Part shown: positions 38,034-46,811 of the stretch, in pieces
Numbering within the stretch: the first letter of the stretch is position 1
How the letters are laid out: each line of letters begins with the position of its first letter
Origin: Pseudoalteromonas ruthenica
Lineage (GTDB): Bacteria; Pseudomonadota; Gammaproteobacteria; Enterobacterales; Alteromonadaceae
Direction: 5' to 3'
DNA length: 64,000 nt
Assembly (NCBI RefSeq): GCF_008808095.1
Contig: NZ_CP023396.1
Coordinates: forward strand, 1,674,001-1,738,000
Notes under the pieces: generated by a model
Told to the model about the DNA's origin: nothing
Database searches by the model: none
What the model saw: the letters and a program-made list of their open reading frames with translations, nothing else
Program-made: the position numbers and the translations under genes

Positions 38034-38093
38034 AAAATACTACCTCTAGCCAAGCGGCTTAATTCTGTTGTTATGGGGTGCGCTGCCAAATAC

Positions 38094-39035
38094 TCAAGTC
38101 CAAGGCAGTAAAATAACTTTCTCTTTGCTGCTATTTTGCTCTAAACGCTGATGCGCCATGCCCGCTGCCGAGAGCGGCATAGTGCAGTGAGCCAGCTCTA
38201 AGTGACCTTGGCGATACCACTGGTAAATGCGTTTAAGCTGGGCATTGTTTTTAACCACCAGCACGCCGCATGCAGTCACTCCTTGCTCATTGGCCGCAGC
38301 AATAATCTCTTTTTGTGACAATGTCGGAATAGTGACTACACGACTGTGTGCACTTAATCCTTGTAAACAACGCTTCCCGACCTCCAGGCCCACAACATCG
38401 AGCAAATAACCCTTACGTTGCTCAGCCACAAACTGGTCATAACTTATTTGCTGAGCGCAAGAAGCGACACTTTTTGGCAGCTCACTGCGGCTAATAGCAA
38501 CAACCTGATACCCCATTCGCGCGGCAATTTGTGCAGCTAACGAGCCGACTGTGCCATTAGCACCATTAATGTAAATGGGCTGACTTTTTGGACAGGCGAG
38601 CGCCGAGAGCGCTTGGAAGGCCGTTAACCCTGCCAAACACAGACCGGATAGCACCGCATCTTCATTCACCGCATCGACTTTAATGAGTTCGTTTTCACGG
38701 GCCAAACAATACTGTGCATAGGTCCCTGGCTGGGTGGCAAAGCCAACCATACCCATTACCTTATCACCCTTTTTAAGCGTTTTTACCGCCTCACCACAGG
38801 CGACCACCTCGCCAAACAGATCATAGCCTAAGCTCATAGGCAGGCGATGTTTGTTCCGCTCTGCCGCAAAGCCGATACCGGCGCGGGTTTTTACATCAAT
38901 GGGGTTAATAGCGGTGCTCAGCACCTTGATAAGTAACTCATGCTCACCGGGCTTTGGTCGCGATAGGGTCACTGGTTTTAGCACCCCTGGCTCACCAAAA
39001 GCATGAATGACCATGGCTTGGTATCCGTGTTCCAT
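38094..39035 (-). CDS. Zinc-free MDR/quinone oxidoreductase-family protein
   Basis: Medium-chain dehydrogenase/reductase. A GroES-like domain (ATAINPIDVKTRAGIG-like stretch, LGYDLFGEVVACG) precedes a Rossmann domain with INGANGTVGSLAAQIA near residue 160. No structural or catalytic zinc cysteine set is visible, so NADPH:quinone or enone reductase activity is likely. The start is uncertain: a GTG at 39044 and an ATG at 39035 are both possible and neither has a good ribosome site. Confidence 0.87.
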   Translation of the reverse strand: MEHGYQAMVIHAFGEPGVLKPVTLSRPKPGEHELLIKVLSTAINPIDVKTRAGIGFAAERNKHRLPMSLGYDLFGEVVACGEAVKTLKKGDKVMGMVGFATQPGTYAQYCLARENELIKVDAVNEDAVLSGLCLAGLTAFQALSALACPKSQPIYINGANGTVGSLAAQIAARMGYQVVAISRSELPKSVASCAQQISYDQFVAEQRKGYLLDVVGLEVGKRCLQGLSAHSRVVTIPTLSQKEIIAAANEQGVTACGVLVVKNNAQLKRIYQWYRQGHLELAHCTMPLSAAGMAHQRLEQNSSKEKVILLPWT

Positions 39036-39101
39036 AGCTAACACTATTGTTGAATGATTGCTCCTAAACCTATATTGACATTACCACTGCATGGACACAA
39101 T

Positions 39102-39130
39102 AAAAAAGGCGACAAATTATTGCCGCCTTT
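39102..39130 (-). terminator. Terminator of clpB
   Basis: On the minus strand AAAGGCGGCAATAATTTG continues into TCGCCTTTTTT: a stem with one mismatch followed by a T run, 21 nt beyond the clpB stop. Confidence 0.85.
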
Positions 39131-39151
39131 CGTATGAGTTATAACTGACCT

Positions 39152-41728
39152 TTATTTACAGCTAAATAAAAAGCCTTGCTCGTCAGCATCGATGGAAATC
39201 AAGTTGCCATCAGCCAACTCACCCGCCAACAGCTTCTGTGCCAGTGGGTTTTCAATGGCCTGCTGGATAGCCCGTTTTAAAGGTCGAGCACCATAGACCG
39301 GATCGAACCCGCCCTCGGCCAGCTTAGCTAATGCCGCATCGGTGATTTCCAATAGGTAGCCTTTTTCAGTGAGCCGCTCATGCAACTTCGCCAACTGAAT
39401 ATCAGCAATCTGCTTGATGTGCTCTCCGGCTAGTGGATGGAATACCACGGTTTCATCAATACGGTTTATAAACTCTGGCCTAAATTGCTGCGCCAGCACC
39501 ATCATCACTTTGTCTTTCAATGTGGCGTAATCATTATTCCCAGCTTGCTCTTGGATCACATCCGAGCCCAAGTTAGAAGTCATAATGATCACCGTGTTTT
39601 TAAAGTCCACGGTGCGCCCTTGCCCGTCAGTGAGACGACCATCATCCAATACCTGTAGCAAGATATTGAATACGTCTGGGTGCGCCTTCTCCACTTCGTC
39701 AAGCAGTACCACCGAGTAAGGACGACGGCGCACAGCCTCGGTGAGGTAGCCGCCCTCTTCATAGCCAACATAGCCCGGAGGCGCACCGACCAAACGCGCC
39801 ACTGAATGTTTCTCCATAAACTCTGACATATCGATACGAACCATGGCATCTTCGGTGTCAAACATCAGTTGCGCCAATGCTTTGGTCAGCTCGGTTTTAC
39901 CCACCCCTGTAGGGCCCAAGAATAAGAATGAGCCTATGGGTCGATTGGGATCAGCTAATCCTGCACGAGAGCGACGGATGGCATTGGCAACAGCAGTGAC
40001 CGCTTCGTCTTGGCCGATAACGCGCTGGTGCAGCTCGTCTTCCATCTGCAGCAACTTCTCACGCTCGCCTTGAAGCATTTTCGCCACTGGAATGCCGGTC
40101 CAGCGTGAGAGGATCTCGGCAATCTCGTCTTCACCAACTTTATTACGCAGCAAGTTCATATCTTGCATTTCAACTTGCGAGGCAAGGTCTAATTTGCGCT
40201 CCAGCTCGGGAATTCGGCCGTACTGCAGTTCTGACATTCGCTGTAGATCACTAGCTCGACGTGCCACCTCTAAGTCCAAACGCGCTTGCTCGAGCTCCGC
40301 TTTAATCACTTGAGTGCCTTGCAGCGAGGCCTTTTCCGCATTCCATACTTCGTCCAACTCAGCATATTCACTTTCCAGCTCTTGGATCAGCTCCTGCATT
40401 TCCTCACGGCGCTTTTGGCTGGCCTCGTCCTTTTCTTTAGCTAAGGCATTGTCTTCAAGTTTCAACTGAATGATACGCCGCTCAAGGCGGTCCAACTGCT
40501 CTGGCTTAGAGTCAATTTGTAAACGAATGGAAGAGCCCGCCTCGTCTATTAAGTCGATGGCTTTATCGGGCAATTGCCGGTCGCTAATATAACGGTGCGA
40601 TAAATTCGCCGCTGCAACGATCGCCGGATCGGTGATTTCCACAGAATGGTGCAGCTCATAGCGCTCTTTTAACCCACGCAAAATAGCAATGGTGTCTTCA
40701 ACACTCGGCTCATTTACCAATACCTTTTGGAAGCGACGCTCTAAAGCCGCGTCCTTTTCAATGTATTGACGATACTCATCTAAGGTTGTCGCCCCAACAC
40801 AATGCAATTCACCCCGTGCTAGCGCCGGTTTAAGCATGTTCCCAGCATCCATGGCGCCGTCGGTTTTACCCGCACCAACCATAGTATGAATTTCATCGAT
40901 AAAGAGGATCACTTGCCCCTCTTCTTTAGCCAGCTCGTTGAGGACCGACTTAAGACGCTCCTCAAATTCGCCACGGTATTTAGCTCCGGCCACTAAGGCG
41001 CCCAAATCCAGCGATAACACGCGCTTATTCTTAAGGCCCTCAGGAACCTCACCGTTTACGATACGCTGCGCTAGGCCCTCAACTATCGCCGTTTTACCAA
41101 CGCCCGGTTCACCAATTAACACCGGGTTATTTTTAGTGCGCCGTTGTAACACTTGCACGGTGCGACGGATTTCCTCGTCACGACCAATAACGGGATCAAG
41201 CTTGCCTTGCTCGGCCCGCTCGGTAAGATCGATGGTGAATTTCTCAAGCGCCTGACGAGTATCTTCAGCGTTGGGGTCATCCACTTTTTGCCCGCCGCGC
41301 AGTGCGTCTATGGCTTTTTCTACCTTACCTGTGGTGATATTTAGAGCTTTAAAAATCTCTCCTAAAGGCCCCTTATCTTCACAGGCAGCCAGTACGAACA
41401 GCTCGCTGGAAATATATTTGTCTTTACGCTTTTGCGCATATTTGTCGCATAAGTTCAGCAATGACACCATGTTATTGGACAACTGCACGTCGCCACCGAC
41501 GCCCTCCACTTTAAACAACTTCTCAATTTCTTGAGAAAGCTTAGTGTTGAGCTCATCGGCGCTGACGCCTGCTTGCGCAAAAAGAGCACGCACACTCGAG
41601 CCTGTTTGCTGCAATAGTGCGTACATTAGGTGTACGGGTTCAATAAATTGATGATCGCGACCGAGTGCTAATGATTGAGCATCGGAGAGCGCTTGCTGAA
41701 ATTTGCTGGTAAATCTATCTAAACGCAT
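39152..41728 (-). CDS. clpB: Disaggregase ClpB
   Basis: Hsp100 ATPase that rescues aggregated proteins with DnaK. An N domain (1-145), NBD1 (Walker A GEPGVGKT near 206), the long coiled-coil middle domain (about 400-525) that separates ClpB from ClpA, and NBD2 (Walker A GPTGVGKT near 606, [16 protein letters not shown]) are all present. The length of 858 aa is normal. A sigma-32 promoter lies 35 nt upstream. Monocistronic. Confidence 0.98.
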   Translation of the reverse strand: MRLDRFTSKFQQALSDAQSLALGRDHQFIEPVHLMYALLQQTGSSVRALFAQAGVSADELNTKLSQEIEKLFKVEGVGGDVQLSNNMVSLLNLCDKYAQKRKDKYISSELFVLAACEDKGPLGEIFKALNITTGKVEKAIDALRGGQKVDDPNAEDTRQALEKFTIDLTERAEQGKLDPVIGRDEEIRRTVQVLQRRTKNNPVLIGEPGVGKTAIVEGLAQRIVNGEVPEGLKNKRVLSLDLGALVAGAKYRGEFEERLKSVLNELAKEEGQVILFIDEIHTMVGAGKTDGAMDAGNMLKPALARGELHCVGATTLDEYRQYIEKDAALERRFQKVLVNEPSVEDTIAILRGLKERYELHHSVEITDPAIVAAANLSHRYISDRQLPDKAIDLIDEAGSSIRLQIDSKPEQLDRLERRIIQLKLEDNALAKEKDEASQKRREEMQELIQELESEYAELDEVWNAEKASLQGTQVIKAELEQARLDLEVARRASDLQRMSELQYGRIPELERKLDLASQVEMQDMNLLRNKVGEDEIAEILSRWTGIPVAKMLQGEREKLLQMEDELHQRVIGQDEAVTAVANAIRRSRAGLADPNRPIGSFLFLGPTGVGKTELTKALAQLMFDTEDAMVRIDMSEFMEKHSVARLVGAPPGYVGYEEGGYLTEAVRRRPYSVVLLDEVEKAHPDVFNILLQVLDDGRLTDGQGRTVDFKNTVIIMTSNLGSDVIQEQAGNNDYATLKDKVMMVLAQQFRPEFINRIDETVVFHPLAGEHIKQIADIQLAKLHERLTEKGYLLEITDAALAKLAEGGFDPVYGARPLKRAIQQAIENPLAQKLLAGELADGNLISIDADEQGFLFSCK

Positions 41729-41762
41729 CTGTTTGTTTCCACTAAAACTTTAATTACCTATT

Positions 41763-41791
41763 TAATGGGTGCTAGCGCGCGTTTGATCAAG
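41763..41791 (-). promoter_or_regulatory. Heat-shock (sigma-32) promoter of clpB
   Basis: On the minus strand CTTGATC (41791-41785) and CCCATTA (41769-41763) are separated by 15 nt, close to the sigma-32 consensus CTTGAAA / CCCCATnT. It lies 35 nt upstream of the clpB ATG, and clpB is a standard sigma-32 regulon member. Confidence 0.8.
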
Positions 41792-41814
41792 TTATACGGT
41801 TAAAATTTTGGTGA

Positions 41815-42555
41815 TTATTTGCGCCAGATCACACTGGCCATACGACCAGTTTGGCCATCGCGTCGATAAGAAAAGTAGGTATCGGCAAGGGTATAAGTGC
41901 AGGCCTGAGCTTTAGTGACATTACTCACACCAGCTCGATTAAGCGCAAGCTCGGCTAATAGTGGCAAGTTGGCGAGAAATTTGTCGCCGTGTGCTGTAAA
42001 GCCCTGCTGATAGTCGCCACTGTGAGCGCAAAATTGGCTTTTAACCTCATTCCCGACCGCAAAGGCTAAGGGCCCTATAGCAGGCCCAAGCCAAGCATGA
42101 ATATCTTTCGCGGAGGTGTTAAATAAGGGTAACGCCCGCTCGATGATGCCTCCGGCAAGGGAGCGCCAACCACAGTGCAACGCGGCCACTTCAGCGCCAT
42201 CTTGGCTGGCTAATAAAAGCGGCAAGCAATCAGCAGTCATAATAGCCAAAGGCTGCTTTGACAAGCATGTGAACAGGCCATCCGCTTCGATTCTAAGCTG
42301 TTCACTGTACTGAGTAACACAATGAATATGGGTGCCATGTACTTGGTTTACATAACAGGCAGGACGCGGCAGTTGGCTGTTGAGCACAGCGCGATTGGCG
42401 AGCACAGCTGACTCTTGGTCGCCCACATGCAGCCCCACATTAAGACCGCGATACACGCCCTGACTATACCCGCCTTGGCGGGTGCTTTGCAGCCCCCCTA
42501 CCAGGGACTCATCAGCGCCCCAGGTTGGGGTATAAAATGGTGTTTTAGAGGTCAT
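41815..42555 (-). CDS. pgeF: Multicopper/laccase-domain protein PgeF (YfiH)
   Basis: DUF152 family; E. coli YfiH/PgeF corrects L-Ser misincorporation in peptidoglycan precursors, and other members act on purine nucleosides. Metal-site motifs are present: VNQVHGTHIH near 75, MTADCLPLLL near 105 and AALHCGWRSLAGGI near 122. The length of 246 aa is standard. It overlaps rluD by 11 nt and is the second gene of the rluD-pgeF pair that commonly precedes clpB. Confidence 0.95.
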   Translation of the reverse strand: MTSKTPFYTPTWGADESLVGGLQSTRQGGYSQGVYRGLNVGLHVGDQESAVLANRAVLNSQLPRPACYVNQVHGTHIHCVTQYSEQLRIEADGLFTCLSKQPLAIMTADCLPLLLASQDGAEVAALHCGWRSLAGGIIERALPLFNTSAKDIHAWLGPAIGPLAFAVGNEVKSQFCAHSGDYQQGFTAHGDKFLANLPLLAELALNRAGVSNVTKAQACTYTLADTYFSYRRDGQTGRMASVIWRK

Positions 42556-43522
42556 CGTAGCCGTTGGCTTCGGTGTCTTGGCGCAGCGCTTCGGTCAGCG
42601 CCACCATGTCCTCAGGGACTGGGGCCTGCCAGCGCATTTGCTCACCGGTGATCGGGTGTGCTAACTGTAACTTAATGGCATGCAAAGCCTGGCGTTTGAA
42701 GCCTCGTAAGGTCGCCATAAACTCTTCACTGGCATGCTTAGGAGGACGTGGGCGTCCGCCGTAAAAGGGGTCACCAACAAGTGGGTGACTGATATGCGCC
42801 ATATGCACACGGATTTGGTGGGTACGACCCGACTCTAGGCGCAGCCGTAAGCGTGTATGAGCGCGGAACTTTTCAGCAACTCGGTAGTGCGTCACGGCTG
42901 GCTTGCCAAATTCATTGACGGCCATATGCGTACGTTTAGTGGCATGACGACCGATGGGCGCATCGACCATACCGCCTGCGGTCATGGTGCCATAACAGAT
43001 AGCTTCATACTCACGGGTGAAATTTTCACGTTTTTGCAATGCCGCAACCAAATGCGTTTGTGCCGGCAAGGTTTTCGCAACCACCATCAACCCTGTAGTG
43101 TCTTTATCAAGACGATGGACGATACCCGCACGAGGGATATTTTCAATCTCTGGACAATGATGCAATAACGCGTTTAACACTGTGCCATCTGGGTTGCCGG
43201 CACCAGGATGGACCACTAAGCCCGCAGGTTTATTGATCACCAAAATATCGTCATCTTCGTAGACAATATCTAAAGCAATATCTTGTGCTTCATATTCTCG
43301 CGGCGCTTCAATTTGCGCGTTGATCTCTACGTGTTCACCGCCCAACAGCTTTTCTTTGGGGGTGTTTAAGGTGAGGCCATCAACCTGCACCATATCATCG
43401 AGAATCCACGTTTTTATTCGTGAGCGCGAATAGTCCGGGAACAATTGCGCCAAAATTTGGTCTAGACGTTTACCGCCTAGTTCCACGGGGACCTCTGCAC
43501 TGAGGGAAATTTGTTCTGCCAT
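42545..43522 (-). CDS. rluD: 23S rRNA pseudouridine synthase RluD
   Basis: Makes pseudouridines 1911, 1915 and 1917 of 23S rRNA. The N-terminal S4 domain (LDQILAQLFPDYSRSRIKTW) is followed by the RluA-family catalytic domain with HRLDKDTTGL. Taking the ATG at 43522 (MAEQIS), the catalytic aspartate is Asp139, the same number as in E. coli, which supports this start over a TTG at 43528. Divergent from bamD, as in E. coli. Confidence 0.97.
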   Translation of the reverse strand: MAEQISLSAEVPVELGGKRLDQILAQLFPDYSRSRIKTWILDDMVQVDGLTLNTPKEKLLGGEHVEINAQIEAPREYEAQDIALDIVYEDDDILVINKPAGLVVHPGAGNPDGTVLNALLHHCPEIENIPRAGIVHRLDKDTTGLMVVAKTLPAQTHLVAALQKRENFTREYEAICYGTMTAGGMVDAPIGRHATKRTHMAVNEFGKPAVTHYRVAEKFRAHTRLRLRLESGRTHQIRVHMAHISHPLVGDPFYGGRPRPPKHASEEFMATLRGFKRQALHAIKLQLAHPITGEQMRWQAPVPEDMVALTEALRQDTEANGYDDL

Positions 43523-43645
43523 AAGCAAGTTTTACCTAATTTACCAGTGCAAGCTCTGCTCGACTGGGTTAGAATCGCATAATTCGCATAGTTTACTCGG
43601 TTTTACCTACTTGGCCTAGCCGAAGACAACGAAGGTACCTAATTA

Positions 43646-44404
43646 ATGATAAATAAAATAAGTAAACGGGCACTTGCAGTCGTATTTACGGCCTCCTTAC
43701 TTAGCGCATGTTCATCCGCGCCAGAACAACAAGAAATTGAGCGCGTACCCAACAAATCCGCACAAGCTTTGTATGAAGATGCACGCGAAACCTTAGATTC
43801 AGGCTTATATGCCCGGGCAATCGAGCTACTTACCGCCATTGATTCTCGCTATCCGTTTGGCCCTTTCTCTAAACAAGTGCAAATGGACTTAGTCTATGCG
43901 CATTACCAAACTGGCAATACAGAGCAAGCTTTGGCCACTATTGACCGCTTTATTCGCTTAAACCCGAACCACAAAGACTTAGACTACATGTACTACATGC
44001 GTGGCTTGGTCAATATTAAGGCCGATAAGAATGCCTTCCAAGAATACTTTGGTGTAGATCGAGCCGATAGAGACGCAAAACGCACTCGAGTGGCCTATAA
44101 AGACTTATCAACTCTAGTCAACAACTACCCTGACAGCAAATATGCACCTGAGGCAAAGCGTCGTCTTGCTTGGCTACTCAACCGCATGGCTCGCAACGAA
44201 TTGAAAGTGGCACAGTATTATTACGAGCGTGAAGCCTACCTGGCCGCAGCAAATCGCGGTAAGTACGTTGTTGAGCATTTCTCACAAAGCAGTTACCTTG
44301 AGCCTGCGTTAGAAATGATGGTGAAAAGCTACGAAAAACTTGGCTTACCAGATATGGCTGAACATGCCCAACAAACCCTTGAGGCAAATAAACGCGAACG
44401 CTAA
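43646..44404 (+). CDS. bamD: Outer membrane assembly lipoprotein BamD
   Basis: Essential TPR lipoprotein of the Bam complex. The lipobox LSAC gives Cys22. TPR-type repeats run to about residue 240, with family stretches LYEDARETLDSGLYARAIEL, FGPFSKQVQMDLVYAHYQTG and PDSKYAPEAKRRLAWL. The length of 252 aa is usual. It is followed by a strong bidirectional terminator shared with glnB. Confidence 0.97.
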   Translation: MINKISKRALAVVFTASLLSACSSAPEQQEIERVPNKSAQALYEDARETLDSGLYARAIELLTAIDSRYPFGPFSKQVQMDLVYAHYQTGNTEQALATIDRFIRLNPNHKDLDYMYYMRGLVNIKADKNAFQEYFGVDRADRDAKRTRVAYKDLSTLVNNYPDSKYAPEAKRRLAWLLNRMARNELKVAQYYYEREAYLAAANRGKYVVEHFSQSSYLEPALEMMVKSYEKLGLPDMAEHAQQTLEANKRER

Positions 44405-44417
44405 GTAACGCACACAT

Positions 44418-44452
44418 AAAAAAACCGATGCTGTGAAGGCATCGGTTTTTTT
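44418..44452. terminator. Bidirectional terminator between bamD and glnB
   Basis: AAAAAAACCGATGC-TGTGAAG-GCATCGGTTTTTTT, a perfect 14-bp stem with A and T runs. Confidence 0.93.
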
Positions 44453-44478
44453 ATATTTATAAATTAAATCACATGCTT

Positions 44479-44823
<345 letters not shown>

Positions 44824-44946
44824 TTATATTCGCGATGACAGATGCGCCGATTTTAGTCAATTGTGAGTGTTGAAGCAAACGCCCAAGGGGTGACTAATGC
44901 GTTAATAGTGTTAAAATTAATATAATACCCACATCAGGATGAAGTT

Positions 44947-45501
44947 ATGAAAACCTGTAACACCTCAACACCTAAGGGCTTCACTCTCGTAGAGTTACTG
45001 ATAACCATTGCAATTGCAGGCATATTACTGGCTATCGCATTATTTGATAGCACGCAAATGTCAGCACAGGAAAAAGCGAGCAATTTTAGTACCGAGCTCA
45101 AACGTAACGTAAAGTTCGCCAGAGCCAAAGCGATGACCACGGGCGACCCTGTAATTGTGTGCGCCATGACCAATCCTGGTAGCTCAGGAAATTGCCTCAA
45201 TAGTTGGCAAAGTGGCACCATCGTGATTTTTTCAGACATAAATAACAACGGCACATTCGAGGCCAATGCAGATATCCTGCACCGCTCTATCAACAACTTA
45301 GTCGCTAACAGCCAGCTTGTGCACAGTGGCAATACACAAAGCTTGCGGTTTGACCAACGCGGCCAGCTGACCGCAGGACAAAACGGGTCCTTTATATTTT
45401 GTCCCACCGATGACAACGAGCATAACGTGGCAGTCTCAGTAATGGCCTCGGGAACGGTACGAGACTTAGGTAAGACCGAGCAAGCTTGCACATCAGGCTA
45501 A
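44947..45501 (+). CDS. FimT/GspH-type minor pseudopilin (distal module, first)
   Basis: Type IV pilus minor pilin. The class III signal ends at G, then FTLVELLITIAIAGILLAIA with Glu at +5; the globular C-terminal part is a GspH/FimT domain (FSTELKRNVKFARAKAM). An Asp/Asn-rich loop, FSDINNNGTFE, resembles a calcium-binding loop, and LRFDQRGQLTAGQNGSFIFC is shared with the paralogue at 52895. A TATAAT at 44921-44926 and AGGA 7 nt before the ATG are seen. It is followed by a second FimT-like gene and converges on the pilE/TapY2 end of the distal minor-pilin cluster. Confidence 0.88.
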   Translation: MKTCNTSTPKGFTLVELLITIAIAGILLAIALFDSTQMSAQEKASNFSTELKRNVKFARAKAMTTGDPVIVCAMTNPGSSGNCLNSWQSGTIVIFSDINNNGTFEANADILHRSINNLVANSQLVHSGNTQSLRFDQRGQLTAGQNGSFIFCPTDDNEHNVAVSVMASGTVRDLGKTEQACTSG

Positions 45502-45549
45502 CTGTTCTACTATTTACAAGACCAATAAAGGATTATTGAGGCGTTAAGG

Positions 45550-46089
45550 ATGAACGCGCTTGCAACCCCCATGTGCTCACATATAACAAATGTAGGCACA
45601 ACCTTGATTGAGCTGCTTGTTACTATCGGTATTGCCGCGATGTTTGCAGCCGTCACTTTATTTAACGCCCAAGATTGGGCATATCAAAACCGCCGCTCAG
45701 ATTATATTGAACAACTCTACACGCACCTGTTTGCGGCAAGATCGTACGCTATATTCAACAATCATTACGTCAGCGTATGCCCTGCGATTGCTGAGCGCTG
45801 CGTACCGAATTGGCAAAATAATATAATGGTGTTTGTTGATAATAATAACGATAAACAGCGCGGCGGCGATGAGCCGATTTTGAATATTCTCACTGTTCCG
45901 ATTGGCTACGATACCATCGACTACCCAAGACGAGCTGTTACTTTTAAACCTACGGGGGCTCTAGGTGGCTTTCAATCTGGTAGCTTTGTGTACTGCTCAG
46001 TGGAAGATAAATTAAACCAGCCTGCCTATCGTATTACCGTTAGTCAGACTGGTCGATTGCGGATAAAGCAAGACAGTGATAAGTGCTAA
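45550..46089 (+). CDS. FimT/GspH-type minor pseudopilin (distal module, second)
   Basis: Minor pilin-like protein with an unusual processing site: NVG then TTLIELLVTIGIAAMF, giving Thr rather than the common Phe at +1 but keeping Glu at +5. The leader of about 16 residues is longer than average. The GspH-like body contains SDYIEQLYTHLFAARSYAI, FVDNNNDKQRGGDE and a disulfide-capable pair of cysteines near the end. GAGG lies 8 nt before the ATG. Only 3 nt separate its stop from that of the convergent TapY2-like gene. More diverged than the other two FimT-like proteins here. Confidence 0.82.
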   Translation: MNALATPMCSHITNVGTTLIELLVTIGIAAMFAAVTLFNAQDWAYQNRRSDYIEQLYTHLFAARSYAIFNNHYVSVCPAIAERCVPNWQNNIMVFVDNNNDKQRGGDEPILNILTVPIGYDTIDYPRRAVTFKPTGALGGFQSGSFVYCSVEDKLNQPAYRITVSQTGRLRIKQDSDKC

Positions 46090-46107
46090 AAGCTAGCGCA
46101 GCTTTTT
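46088..46107. terminator. Short bidirectional terminator, distal pilin module
   Basis: AAAAGCT-AGCGC-AGCTTTT plus one more T. It overlaps the stop codons of both converging genes. Confidence 0.65.
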
Positions 46108-46401
46108 GGCATCTAGAGCGCGAGCCTCAGCTGAGCCAAACTGCTGTTTGAATTCAACACATTGAATGACTTGTTCAACCCTCGTTGCTTGCTGCTGTTG
46201 TGGTGCTGCGTACCCCCTCTGATACGCAGCAAGCTCCGCTTGGTGTCGGCTCTTTTGCTTTACTTGTACGTCTATCACCTGGTTTACACCCGTTTCCAGT
46301 GATACGTAACACTTATATTCATTAAGTAACCTAAGCTCTACTTTCGCACTGGCCTGAGTCGCAGCTATTACAACTAAGGCCAAAAACATATATCTGAACA
46401 T
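46093..46401 (-). CDS. Small periplasmic protein, TapY2-like
   Basis: A 102-aa protein with a cleavable signal peptide (about 1-19, ending TQASA) and two cysteines (in YKCYV and VIQCVEF) that could form a disulfide; the middle is Gln-rich. Its size and its place after pilE resemble TapY2, a small protein of Shewanella/Pseudoalteromonas type IV pilus clusters, and it may also correspond in position to PilY2 of Pseudomonas. Identity rests mainly on context. It begins 5 nt after pilE and is the last gene of the distal pilV-pilE operon. The proximal module has no counterpart. Confidence 0.6.
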   Translation of the reverse strand: MFRYMFLALVVIAATQASAKVELRLLNEYKCYVSLETGVNQVIDVQVKQKSRHQAELAAYQRGYAAPQQQQATRVEQVIQCVEFKQQFGSAEARALDAKKLR

Positions 46402-46406
46402 TTATA

Positions 46407-46811
46407 TCACCTCTTCCAGCAAGTGTCGGTGTCAGCGCTCCCTGTCGACCCCTTCACACCCACTTCATTAATTGTGAAAGATGCGCACTCGCCGTCTTTT
46501 AAAGCCACCCCAGAAGCTGGAGTAGCAGTAATAATAAAGCTTCGAGCATTCACTGTTGCCGACAATGAGTACAAATCTGACTCCGTTGAATTTGAAAGCC
46601 CGAGATCGGCCATGGAGGTTGTGTATTGACGATTATCGGCAAAAAACTGCTCTTGTTTGCTTGCAGCGTCTAGCAAGGCCGTCATAGCCTCTGAACGGGC
46701 GCTACTGATAACAAACTGCTGATAATTGGGGTAAGCAACAGCTGCCAAAATACCTACAATAGCAACAGCCACCATGAGCTCAATCAAGGTAAACCCTTTA
46801 ACATGCTTCAT
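46407..46811 (-). CDS. pilE: PilE-type minor pilin (distal module)
   Basis: Short leader MKHVKG, then FTLIELMVAVAIVGILAAVAYP, an ideal prepilin processing site with Glu at +5, followed by the PilE globular domain (SSARSEAMTALLDAASKQEQFFADNRQYT, in part) and a C-terminal Cys pair (GECAS, DTCWKR). The start overlaps the PilY1 stop as TAATG. In Pseudomonas, PilE is one of the minor pilins that prime pilus assembly. The paralogue at 53860 shares the same layout. Confidence 0.93.
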   Translation of the reverse strand: MKHVKGFTLIELMVAVAIVGILAAVAYPNYQQFVISSARSEAMTALLDAASKQEQFFADNRQYTTSMADLGLSNSTESDLYSLSATVNARSFIITATPASGVALKDGECASFTINEVGVKGSTGSADTDTCWKR

